In this document: piece after piece, positions 57,227-64,000 of the stretch | Position numbering within the stretch: the first letter of the stretch is position 1 | Layout: each line of letters opens with the position of its first letter | NCBI GenBank assembly: GCA_910584745.1 | Contig: CAJUDG010000007.1 | Span: 1-64,000 of the forward strand | Source: an uncultured Eubacteriales bacterium | Lineage (GTDB): Bacteria > Bacillota > Clostridia > Oscillospirales > Acutalibacteraceae | Reading direction: 5' to 3' | DNA: 64,000 nucleotides | Made by a program: the position numbers and the translations under genes | The notes under the pieces: model-generated | The model's database searches: none | Seen by the model: only the letters and a program-made list of their open reading frames with translations | What the model was told of the DNA's origin: nothing

Positions 57227-58513
57227 TTAGAAACTCAGGTCGTCCTGGGCCGTGGAGAAGGTCAGATAATCGTCCACGAAGTCCTCGCCGATGCTGACCT
57301 TTTTGGTCTCGCCGCCCCGCATATCCTTAAGCATGGCCTTGTCGGAGGACAGCTCGTCGTCCCCAAGCACCATGCTGAATTTCGCGCCGATCTTACCGGC
57401 GTACTTCATCTGGGCCTTGAGCCCCCGGCCGCAGATGTCGCAGTCGGCGAAGATGCCGCACTTGTGGAGCATGTGCACAAGCTCCAGGGCCTTTACCTGG
57501 GCGCTGTCTCCCATGGCGGCGATGTAGACCTCGCACTTGTCTTCGCCGGGGAACTCCACCTTCCCCTCCTCAAGGGCCAGCATTATCCTGTCCATGCCAA
57601 GGCCAAAGCCCAGCCCCGGCGTGGGATTGCCGCCCATCTCCTCCACAAGGCCGTCGTAGCGACCGCCGCCGCCCAGGGCGAAGCCCAGGCTCTTTGAGGG
57701 GAACTCGAAGACCGTGCGGGTGTAGTAGTCAAGGCCGCGGACCAGCCCGGGGTCCAGCTCGTACTCTATCCCCAGGGCCCTGAGGTACTGCTGCACCTTG
57801 GAAAAGTGCTCGCGGCAGTCCGGGCAGAGGTAGTCGGTTATCACCGGGGCCTTTGCCGCAAGCTCTTTGCACTCGGGGTTCTTGCAGTCCAGTATGCGCA
57901 TGGGGTTTCTGTCAAGCCTTGACAGGCAGGTGTCGCAGAGCTTGTCCTTATTGGCGGTGAAATAGTTTTTCAGGGCCTTATGGTACTCCTTGCGGCACTC
58001 CGGGCAGCCGATGGAATTGAGCTGCAGGCCTACGTCAGAAAGGCCCAGGCGCTTGAAGGCAGACATGGCCATGGCGATGAGCTGGGCGTCGGCGATGGGC
58101 TCCGCCGCGCCGAAGACCTCCACGCCGAAGGTGCGGAACTCCCGCATACGCCCGGCCTGGGGCTTTTCGTATCTGTAGCAGGGGATGTTGTAGTAGAGCT
58201 TTACGGGGTAGCCGGCGTTATAGAGGCCGTTTTCCAGCATGGCGCGCACGGCCCCCGCCGTGCCCTCAGGGCGCAGGGTGACTGAGCGGCCGCCCTTGTC
58301 CTCGAAGGTGTACATCTGCTTTTCCACCACGTCGGTCACGTCGCCCATGCCCCGCTGGAACAGCTCCGTGTGCTCGAAGGCCGGGGTGCGTATCTCGCCG
58401 AAGCCGTTGAGCTGGGCCTCGCTGATGAGCACCTGCTCCGCCGCCTGCCAGCGGCGGGTCTTTTCGGGGGTCAGGTCTTGGGTGCCCTTGGGGGCTTTGG
58501 TTATCAAGTCCAT
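57227..58513 (-). CDS. hisS: Histidyl-tRNA synthetase
   Basis: 428 residues from the ATG at 58513 (AGAAAGAAGTAGAAAA upstream); the frame runs further up without a ribosome site. Motif 2 is TLRPEGTAGAVRAMLENGLY and CYRYEKPQAGRMREF; the histidine signature is LVRGLDYYTRTVFEF, motif 3 LGFGLGMDRIMLALE. It includes the four-cysteine-like insertion (CDTCLSRL...CPDCREHF) present in many clostridial enzymes. First gene of the hisS-aspS pair. Confidence 0.95.
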   Translation of the reverse strand: MDLITKAPKGTQDLTPEKTRRWQAAEQVLISEAQLNGFGEIRTPAFEHTELFQRGMGDVTDVVEKQMYTFEDKGGRSVTLRPEGTAGAVRAMLENGLYNAGYPVKLYYNIPCYRYEKPQAGRMREFRTFGVEVFGAAEPIADAQLIAMAMSAFKRLGLSDVGLQLNSIGCPECRKEYHKALKNYFTANKDKLCDTCLSRLDRNPMRILDCKNPECKELAAKAPVITDYLCPDCREHFSKVQQYLRALGIEYELDPGLVRGLDYYTRTVFEFPSKSLGFALGGGGRYDGLVEEMGGNPTPGLGFGLGMDRIMLALEEGKVEFPGEDKCEVYIAAMGDSAQVKALELVHMLHKCGIFADCDICGRGLKAQMKYAGKIGAKFSMVLGDDELSSDKAMLKDMRGGETKKVSIGEDFVDDYLTFSTAQDDLSF

Positions 58514-58547
58514 TTTTCTACTTCTTTCTATTATGTGATACTTTGGT

Positions 58548-58679
58548 CTATTCGGCTTTCTTTGGCCGGTACTTTTCATCGCCGGTCTCTATCCACAGGA
58601 TGAAGTCGGCTATTTCTGTGTCGGTCCAGCCTTTTTCGCGTAGGCCGATTATGAGCCTTGAGCTCTCAGACATATTCAT
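58548..58679 (-). CDS. Small protein upstream of hisS, function unknown
   Basis: 43 residues from the ATG at 58679, with AAAAAAGGAGCG upstream: MNMSESSRLIIGLREKGWTD, then TEIADFILWIETGDEKYRPK. It reads like a short helical helper with a WTDTEIADFILWIE core. I have seen such small clostridial proteins unassigned. The longer frame from 58760 crosses the non-coding gap and is not preferred. Confidence 0.55.
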   Translation of the reverse strand: MNMSESSRLIIGLREKGWTDTEIADFILWIETGDEKYRPKKAE

Positions 58680-58813
58680 AGTTATACGCTCCTTTTTTGC
58701 TTGCTTCGCGCGCAATAAGGTCGTGGGGCGACTTCGCGCAGCGAACGTCAACTGTCCCACACCCTGCCAGCTTAAGGCCAGCTGGACCGGCCTCTCGCTG
58801 CGCGCCGCGTCAT

Positions 58814-59212
58814 TTAGGGCTTCACCAGGTCCCGCCAGTCAAGGTCCCCGCGCTCCAGCCCGTGTATCAGCACCTCCGCTGTGGCAATGTTCGTCGCCAC
58901 CGGGATATTGTGCATGTCGCACAGCCGCAGAAGATTCAGCGCGCTGGGCTCGTTGGACTGGGGGTTCAACGGGTCCCGGAAAAACAGCAGCAGGTCTATC
59001 TCGTCACAGGATATCCTGGCCGCGATCTGCTGGTCGCCGCCCTGGGGACCGCTTAAAAAGCGCTGTAATTTAAGACCTGTGGCCTCTGAGACCATCTTAC
59101 CGGTGGTGCCCGTCCCGCACAGCGAGTGGCGGCTGAGTATACCGCAATAGGCAATGCAGAACTGTACCATCAGTTCCTTTTTTGCGTCGTGGGCAGTTAA
59201 TGCAATGTGCAT
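58814..59212 (-). CDS. mgsA: Methylglyoxal synthase
   Basis: 132 residues. Start MHIALTAHDAKKELMVQFCI, phosphate site GTTGKM, catalytic region LSGPQGGDQQIAARI (the essential Asp in GGDQQI) and FFRDPLNPQSNEPSALNLLR are family hallmarks. It turns dihydroxyacetone phosphate into methylglyoxal when phosphate is short. The last gene of the mre-pbp-minD-mgsA string; GGGAGGAGTTCAC precedes the ATG. Confidence 0.95.
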   Translation of the reverse strand: MHIALTAHDAKKELMVQFCIAYCGILSRHSLCGTGTTGKMVSEATGLKLQRFLSGPQGGDQQIAARISCDEIDLLLFFRDPLNPQSNEPSALNLLRLCDMHNIPVATNIATAEVLIHGLERGDLDWRDLVKP

Positions 59213-59241
59213 AGTGAACTCCTCCCGGTTATAAAAATAGA

Positions 59242-59261
59242 TATATTATTTAAATAATATA
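59242..59261. repeat. 20-bp perfect A/T palindrome upstream of mgsA
   Basis: TATATTATTTAAATAATATA lies 30 bases before the mgsA ATG, between it and the minD-like stop. It could be a regulator site or part of an A/T-rich promoter; its perfect symmetry in a G+C-rich genome is notable. Confidence 0.6.
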
Positions 59262-59286
59262 AGATTTACTTAATAAGCCCTCTGTC

Positions 59287-60081
59287 CTAGCTGAGATACC
59301 ATGCCGGCATGGGCACGCTCTCCCCCTCCAGCCTCGCCGCCGCGCGGCTCATGGCCAGCATACCCGGAGAGCCCTCCGGCGCGGGCCTGCCCCGCAGGAA
59401 GGCCGCCGCAAGGCTGTGGTCCAGGGGCACCAGCGCCCCGAGCTGTATGCCCGCCGCGTCGATAACGCCGTCCAGGTCGGCAAAGGCCCCGGTCTCCCGG
59501 AACAGGCTGCGGTCGAACTGGTTTATTATAAGCCGCATCTCCTTTATCTCAAGCCCTGTAAGGAGCAGCCGGACGCTTGAGGCGCTGCGCACGGACACCG
59601 GGTCCGGGCCGCAGAGCACCAGGGCCCTGTCCGCGGCGCAGGCCGCCGCCTGAAAGCCCATGCCCACCCCCGCCGGGGAGTCCAGCAGCACGTGGTCGTA
59701 ATAGCGCTTTAAAAGGGGTATCAGCCGCCGCATCACCGGCGGGCGCACCATATCCTCCACCCGCGCCGGGGCCGGCAGCAGGAACAGTCCCCGGGACGCA
59801 TCGTCCTCGTTTTCGGGCCCGGCGCTGCCGCCGCTCTCGGACGCTATACGGCAGGGATAGATAGCCTCCGCGGGGGAGCACCGGCCGAAGACCACGTCGG
59901 AGATATCGTATACAAGCTCGGCCTCTGTGCCCGACAGCCTGTCAAGCCCCCGGAGCCCTGCGTCGCAGTCTACCAGAAGGACCCGGCGGCCCCGGGCGGC
60001 AAGGGCCCTTCCCAGGCCCACGGAGGCGGTGGATTTTCCCACGCCGCCCTTTCCAGAGGTGATTACCGTTGCAATTCCCAT
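59287..60081 (-). CDS. minD: MinD/ParA-like ATPase
   Basis: 264 residues from the ATG at 60081; the frame extends to 60600 but overlaps the PBP2 gene and lacks a ribosome site. The deviant Walker A is ITSGKGGVGKSTASVGLG (about 8-25), then VLLVDCDAGLRGLDRL and VLLDSPAGVGMGF. The order mreC-mreD-PBP2-minD-mgsA is typical of Clostridia. MinD positions the division site with MinC, but the C-terminal amphipathic membrane helix expected of MinD is not evident (ends ESVPMPAWYLS). Confidence 0.8.
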   Translation of the reverse strand: MGIATVITSGKGGVGKSTASVGLGRALAARGRRVLLVDCDAGLRGLDRLSGTEAELVYDISDVVFGRCSPAEAIYPCRIASESGGSAGPENEDDASRGLFLLPAPARVEDMVRPPVMRRLIPLLKRYYDHVLLDSPAGVGMGFQAAACAADRALVLCGPDPVSVRSASSVRLLLTGLEIKEMRLIINQFDRSLFRETGAFADLDGVIDAAGIQLGALVPLDHSLAAAFLRGRPAPEGSPGMLAMSRAAARLEGESVPMPAWYLS

Positions 60082-60205
60082 GCTGAACACCGCCTTATCA
60101 TATATCTTACCACAGAGAACGAGGTTTGTCAAAAACAAAACACGTTTTTTTGAAATTATATTCGCCCTGCACAAAATTGCGGGGCGAACTTTGTTAGATA
60201 TTTTT

Positions 60206-62731
60206 TTATTCGGAGCCGTCCCCCTCGTCCCCGGAGCCGTCGTCCTCATCGCCGTCTCCGCCGTCATCGTCTCCGCCCCCGGGATCTGGTGATGGGGCGG
60301 GGGAGGGAGAGGGTGCGGGCACAGCGCCGCCGGTATAGTAGGGCGTGTCAAGCGTCGGGCCCTGGGTGGGGCCGGGAGAGGCGCCGGCCCCTGGGGAGCC
60401 GGCAGGCACGGAGCCGCCGGTAAAGATGCGGTCCGGGATATCGCTGCCGCGCTTTGGAGCGGGTGTGGAGGTGGGGGCGGGGCTCTCGCCTTCTTCGCCG
60501 CCGCCGTCCTCCCCGGGGTCATCGGTGGGGGCGGGAGAGGGGCTCGCCTTGGCCTTGTCAAGCTCCTCCTTGGTCTTGAGCACCTTGCCCTCGTCGTCAA
60601 CCATATTCCCGTCGGGGTCGAACTTATTCCCCTCCTTATCCCAGGTGTAGAACCCGAAGTAGTAGTCCAGCATGTCCTTGGCCACGTTCATGGCGTATGC
60701 GCCGGAGCGGCCGTGCTCCAGGACCACGGCCACGGCTATCTTGGGGTCGTTGGCCGGGGCGTAGGCGATGAAGCTGATGTTCTCCTCGGTGCCGCCGTCA
60801 TCCCAATCAAGGCCGGAGGTCTGGGCGGTGCCGGTCTTGCAGGCCACGGCCACGGGATAGTCGGAGAACACGTTTCGGGCCGTGCCGGTAAGGGAGGTCT
60901 GTATCATGGCCTGACGCACGACGCCCAGGGCCTCGGGGGAGAGCATGGCGTCAAAAAGCACCTGGGGCTCGTGCCGGCGCACCAGCTCCTGGCGGGAGTA
61001 GTCGGTGACCTCCTCCAGAAAGTGGGCCTGCATACGCACGCCGTTGTTGGCTATGGTGGCCGTATAGGCCGCAAGCTGCATGGTGGTGAACCAGTTGTCC
61101 GCCTGGCCGATGGCCGCCTGGGCGGTGTTGCCGTCGGTCCACTCGTCGCCGCGGTTGCTGTGTATCTCCTGATAGCTCTGGGGGCTGGTCATATTGCCGG
61201 TGTCCTCATAGAGCTCCACGCCGGTGGACTCGCCCAGGCCGAAGTATTTGGCGTAGGCGTCCAGCTTCTTTATCCCCAGCCTGAGGCCCAGCTCGGCGAA
61301 ATAGCAGTTGCAGGAGCCGGAGATCGCCTCGTACAGGCCGGCATTGCCGTGCTTGTTGGTGCAGTGCAGCTCAAGGTCGTGGTACTTGAACACGCCGACG
61401 GTGCCCGGGCCGTCGCAGTCGTAGAGGGGCGTGGAGTCGCTTATCTCCCCCTCCTGAAGGCCGGCGATGGCCACCATGGGCTTGAACACCGAGCCGGGGG
61501 CGTATACGCCCTGGAGCGCCCGGCAGAACAGGGACTGGTCCTTGTCCTCCAAGGCGGCGCTGCGGTAGTCGCTGTCGTCAAGGTACAGGTTCTGGTCATA
61601 GCTGGGGTAGGACGAGCAGGCCAGCACCCCGAAGTCCTCCAGCTCTATGGCCACAGCCGCCCCGGCACGGCAGTCGTGGGCGCGGTTGTCGCCCTTCAGG
61701 CCGGAGTTTTTGTTGGCCTTTATGTTCCGCTCCAGGGAGCGGTTCGTCACCCGCTGCATACCGGAATCCAGGGTCAGCCGGACGGTGTGGCCCTGTTCGG
61801 GCTGCTCCTTGATGGCGGTGGTGACCACGTCGCCGTTCTCGTCGGTGAACACGGCCTGAAGCCCCCGGGAGCCCCGGAGGTCGTCCTCAAACGCGGCCTC
61901 GGCCCCAATGGAGCCCACCGTTTCGTCGGGCTTATATCCGGTCACATTCTTCTCGCTGTCGTATATCCGGCCGTTCTTCTCCATCTCCTCATAGGTCTTG
62001 TCGTCTATGGTCCAGGTGTAGCCGATGACATGGGGGGCAAGGGTGCCGTCGGGATAGTACCTCTCCACGCTGACCCGGGTCTCTATGCCCTGCCAGCGGT
62101 CCCGGTACTCCCCGAAAACGCCGACCGTCTCGGGGGACACGCCGGCGGCTATGACAAAGGGCTCGTATATGGAGAAGTTTTCACGGGTCATGCAGTATCT
62201 TACGGACACAACGGTGCGGGTGTCCTCCTTGGAGTGGCCCTGGTAGTGATAGCGGCTGGAGAGCTCCTCCATGCAGTCGTCGGCAGTGGCGTAGTCCGCA
62301 AGGTTCAAAAAGGCCTTCAGATCCCCGACGTCGTCGTCCTCCTCGCTGCCGTCCTCCTTAAAGCGGTAGTTCCCCTCGCCGTCAAGCTCTATGGGCAGGA
62401 TGTCCCGCCAGGTCTCGCCCCTCTCCTCCAGAAGGTCGGTGACCTCCAGGATCGTGGAGTTGCGCCTGGAGTCGTCAAGGTAGAGGGCGTTGTAGATGAC
62501 CTCGTAGACGGTGTGGTTTCCGGCAAGCACGTTGCCGTCCCGGTCCAGTATCTCGCCCCGGGCGGCGCTTATCTCCACGGCGTCGGTGCGGTTGCTCATG
62601 GCCTCCTGAAGATAGAGGCTGCCGTTTATAAGCTGCCAGTTGGCAAGCTGCAGTACATATATGAAAAAGAAGACCGAGACGAACAGGATACACGCGCCGG
62701 TGCGCCCGATCCTTATTCTGGGCAGCTTCAA
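60206..62731 (-). CDS. mrdA: Penicillin-binding protein 2 (MrdA-like) with long acidic tail
   Basis: 841 residues from a TTG at 62731, eight bases after AAAGGAGG; a GTG at 62740 touches the ribosome site. One N-terminal membrane segment (ACILFVSVFFFIYVLQLANW), a dimerisation domain, then the transpeptidase: SxxK in YAPGSVFKPMVAIAG, SxN in ISGSCNCYFAELG, KTG in ACKTGTAQTSG. The last ~140 residues are a Pro/Gly/Asp/Glu-rich disordered tail. It builds side-wall peptidoglycan with MreC and MreD encoded just upstream. Confidence 0.92.
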   Translation of the reverse strand: MKLPRIRIGRTGACILFVSVFFFIYVLQLANWQLINGSLYLQEAMSNRTDAVEISAARGEILDRDGNVLAGNHTVYEVIYNALYLDDSRRNSTILEVTDLLEERGETWRDILPIELDGEGNYRFKEDGSEEDDDVGDLKAFLNLADYATADDCMEELSSRYHYQGHSKEDTRTVVSVRYCMTRENFSIYEPFVIAAGVSPETVGVFGEYRDRWQGIETRVSVERYYPDGTLAPHVIGYTWTIDDKTYEEMEKNGRIYDSEKNVTGYKPDETVGSIGAEAAFEDDLRGSRGLQAVFTDENGDVVTTAIKEQPEQGHTVRLTLDSGMQRVTNRSLERNIKANKNSGLKGDNRAHDCRAGAAVAIELEDFGVLACSSYPSYDQNLYLDDSDYRSAALEDKDQSLFCRALQGVYAPGSVFKPMVAIAGLQEGEISDSTPLYDCDGPGTVGVFKYHDLELHCTNKHGNAGLYEAISGSCNCYFAELGLRLGIKKLDAYAKYFGLGESTGVELYEDTGNMTSPQSYQEIHSNRGDEWTDGNTAQAAIGQADNWFTTMQLAAYTATIANNGVRMQAHFLEEVTDYSRQELVRRHEPQVLFDAMLSPEALGVVRQAMIQTSLTGTARNVFSDYPVAVACKTGTAQTSGLDWDDGGTEENISFIAYAPANDPKIAVAVVLEHGRSGAYAMNVAKDMLDYYFGFYTWDKEGNKFDPDGNMVDDEGKVLKTKEELDKAKASPSPAPTDDPGEDGGGEEGESPAPTSTPAPKRGSDIPDRIFTGGSVPAGSPGAGASPGPTQGPTLDTPYYTGGAVPAPSPSPAPSPDPGGGDDDGGDGDEDDGSGDEGDGSE

Positions 62732-62767
62732 GGCGCCCACCTCCTTTACGGTTGATGGCAGGCCGCG

Positions 62768-63280
62768 TCAGGACCCGTCTGAGGGGAGAGCCTCTGCCAG
62801 GGCCCTGTTCAAAAGGTACAGAAGCGGCACGAAGATCAGTGTGTACAGGTATTTGGGCAGATAATGCATACGCAGGGCATAGCCCGGCGAGGAATAGCGG
62901 AAGTAGTAGAAGAAAAGCCACTGGGCCCCGAAGGCCAGCCCCAGCACCAGAAACCCGGTAAGCACGGCCGTTACCGGGTTCACCTGCAAAAACGCCTTTA
63001 CGAGTACGCTGACGAAAAAGCAGAGCACACCCATCACAAGGGCATGAAAGCCCAAAACGCCGGAATAGCCAAAATCGCAGAAAAGCCCGGCCGCCACGCC
63101 AAAGGCCATGGCCCGGGTCTCGTCCTCGAACATGGCCATGACGGCGGCGGCGGGCAGCACAAGCACGGGCCGCGCCCCGTATATGTGGGGCAGAAGACCC
63201 GGGGTCTCCTGGAGCATGAACAGCACCAGAAGCTCCAGCACATAGGCAAGGCTTCTGACGATACGGTTAAGGTCCCTCAT
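62768..63280 (-). CDS. mreD: Rod shape-determining protein MreD
   Basis: 170 residues with five or six hydrophobic segments (LAYVLELLVLFMLQ, VLVLPAAAVMAMFE, AVLTGFLVLGLAFGAQWLFF, YTLIFVPLLYLLNRAL). It overlaps mreC by four bases. MreD is the integral membrane partner of MreC in the elongasome. Sequence is weakly conserved in the family; the assignment rests on topology and on its place between mreC and PBP2. Confidence 0.9.
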   Translation of the reverse strand: MRDLNRIVRSLAYVLELLVLFMLQETPGLLPHIYGARPVLVLPAAAVMAMFEDETRAMAFGVAAGLFCDFGYSGVLGFHALVMGVLCFFVSVLVKAFLQVNPVTAVLTGFLVLGLAFGAQWLFFYYFRYSSPGYALRMHYLPKYLYTLIFVPLLYLLNRALAEALPSDGS

Positions 63281-64000
63281 TCCGCATCCTCCTCGCTGTC
63301 GTCAGGGCCGGGCTGGCTGTCGGCATCGTCCTCCACCTGGCCGGGGAAGGAGATTATCACCTGGACCTCCTTGACGGAGGCCAGGTCCTCGAAGGGCCGG
63401 ACGACCGCGTATTTCGAGACGTTGGTCTCGGACTTCTCCACGCTCTGTACGGTGCCTATCTTAAGGTTCGGCGGGTACACGCCGCCCGCGCCGGAGGTGG
63501 TGATTATGTCCCCCTCAACGAGGGCGGTCTCCCCGGTAAGGTAGTCCAGGCGCAGAAGGCCGGAGCTTGCCATGGTTATGTTGCAGCCGATGAGCCCGCT
63601 CTCATGCTTGTCGATGGAGACAGCGGCCACGCTTACATTCTCGCTGAGTAAGCACTCCACCTTGCTGGTGGTGGCGTAGGCCCGGGAGACCACCCCCACA
63701 AGGCCCCTGTCGGTTATAACCGGGTCCCCCTCGCTGACCCCGGAGAGGGTGCCGATGCCGATGGAGAACCCGGAGAAGGGGTCGTTGGGGTCCCGGCCTA
63801 TGACGGCGGCGGAGCGCATCTCGTTCTCGGGCGCCTGCTCGGCTATATGCAGCTGGACCTTAAGGCGCTCGTTCTCCTGCTTCATCTGGGTATAGTCGAT
63901 GAGCTTGTCGTAGAGCTGGCTGTTCTCCTCCTGTAAGATGGAGACCAGGTCCTTCAGCTCATCCTTCGTAAGGCCGTCTATGTCCAGGAACTCCGTGACC
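63277..64000 (-). CDS. mreC: Rod shape-determining protein MreC (C-terminal part)
   Basis: About 240 residues are in the window; the N terminus with its membrane anchor lies beyond 64000. The in-frame coiled coil LTKDELKDLVSILQEENSQL, YDKLIDYTQMKQENERLKVQ precedes the beta domain (VIGRDPNDPFSGFSIGIGTL, GVSEGDPVITDRGLVGVVSR, GLLRLDYLTGETALVEGDII, TSGAGGVYPPNLKIGTV). MreC scaffolds the elongation complex outside the membrane. The C terminus is acidic (EDDADSQPGPDDSEEDAE). Confidence 0.93.
   Translation of the reverse strand, partial: VTEFLDIDGLTKDELKDLVSILQEENSQLYDKLIDYTQMKQENERLKVQLHIAEQAPENEMRSAAVIGRDPNDPFSGFSIGIGTLSGVSEGDPVITDRGLVGVVSRAYATTSKVECLLSENVSVAAVSIDKHESGLIGCNITMASSGLLRLDYLTGETALVEGDIITTSGAGGVYPPNLKIGTVQSVEKSETNVSKYAVVRPFEDLASVKEVQVIISFPGQVEDDADSQPGPDDSEEDAE

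Noticed and set aside
59287..60600. A 437-residue version of the MinD-like protein with a Pro-rich N terminus
   Set aside because: The extra 173 codons overlap the end of the PBP2 gene and the A/T-rich gap; the ATG at 60081 begins directly with the MinD motif.
60713..62755. 680-codon plus-strand frame opposite PBP2
   Set aside because: Val/Gly/His-rich antisense shadow of a well-supported PBP2 gene; no ribosome site or domain.
1..64000. CRISPR arrays, tRNA or rRNA genes, insertion sequences
   Set aside because: No regularly spaced repeats, no cloverleaf with a recognisable anticodon region, and no transposase-like frame were seen. A short tRNA could still be missed by eye.

Overview
The window is high-G+C Firmicutes DNA, most likely from a spore-forming member of the Clostridia of the Oscillospiraceae/Ruminococcaceae type. 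The evidence is a cotJ spore-coat operon, class III (anaerobic) ribonucleotide reductase, a GTP-type PEP carboxykinase, an mreC-mreD-PBP2-minD-mgsA cluster, strong AGGAGG ribosome sites, and many phage genes of a clostridial gut-phage type. No rRNA or tRNA gene was recognised.

Positions 1 to about 43.5 kb are one prophage whose left end, with its integrase, lies outside the window. Order on the plus strand: (1) accessory and DNA-modification genes (1-9.6 kb): an eroded N6 methylase, an N6 methylase with a DUF4942-like tail, ParB, Dam, a C5-methylase remnant, a PAPS-reductase-like protein, Lar, a frameshifted ASCH gene, YopX and Gp37/Gp68; (2) an HUH-type Rep with a candidate antisense RNA upstream, then RecU and a sigma-like late regulator (9.6-11.7 kb); (3) a lambda-type packaging and head module (11.8-20 kb); (4) a P2-type contractile tail (20-34.5 kb), including sheath, tube, a frameshifted chaperone gene, tape measure and X-D-V-U-W-J-I; (5) fibre genes (34.1-37.3 kb); (6) an unusual cassette at 37.3-40.4 kb: a protein with about 72 cysteines in 254 residues, a 97-residue helper, a radical SAM/SPASM enzyme and a 104-residue protein; (7) lysis genes (40.4-42.5 kb) and two minus-strand accessory genes. 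Three minus-strand regulatory or toxin-antitoxin loci (hicB; duplicated hicAB; an Arc-like pair) sit inside the plus-strand structural operon, each with its own near-consensus promoter.

The right prophage end appears to lie inside cotJC. cotJA and cotJB are intact at 43.6-44.1 kb, but only the first ~30 codons of cotJC remain before prophage DNA begins. This suggests a prophage that interrupts a sporulation gene.

At 44.1-48.1 kb is a second, compact phage-derived cluster: an S24-type repressor with an operator array, a small gene, PBSX-type TerS and TerL, a holin and an amidase, with no portal, capsid or tail gene. An exported M23 peptidase follows.

From 49.3 kb all genes are minus-strand housekeeping: pckG; the nrdD / separate glycyl-radical peptide / surE / nrdG operon; aspS-hisS; a small gene; mgsA, a minD-like ATPase, PBP2 (mrdA), mreD and the 3' part of mreC. 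In the nrd operon the RRITGYL glycyl-radical segment normally at the NrdD C terminus is encoded by its own small gene.
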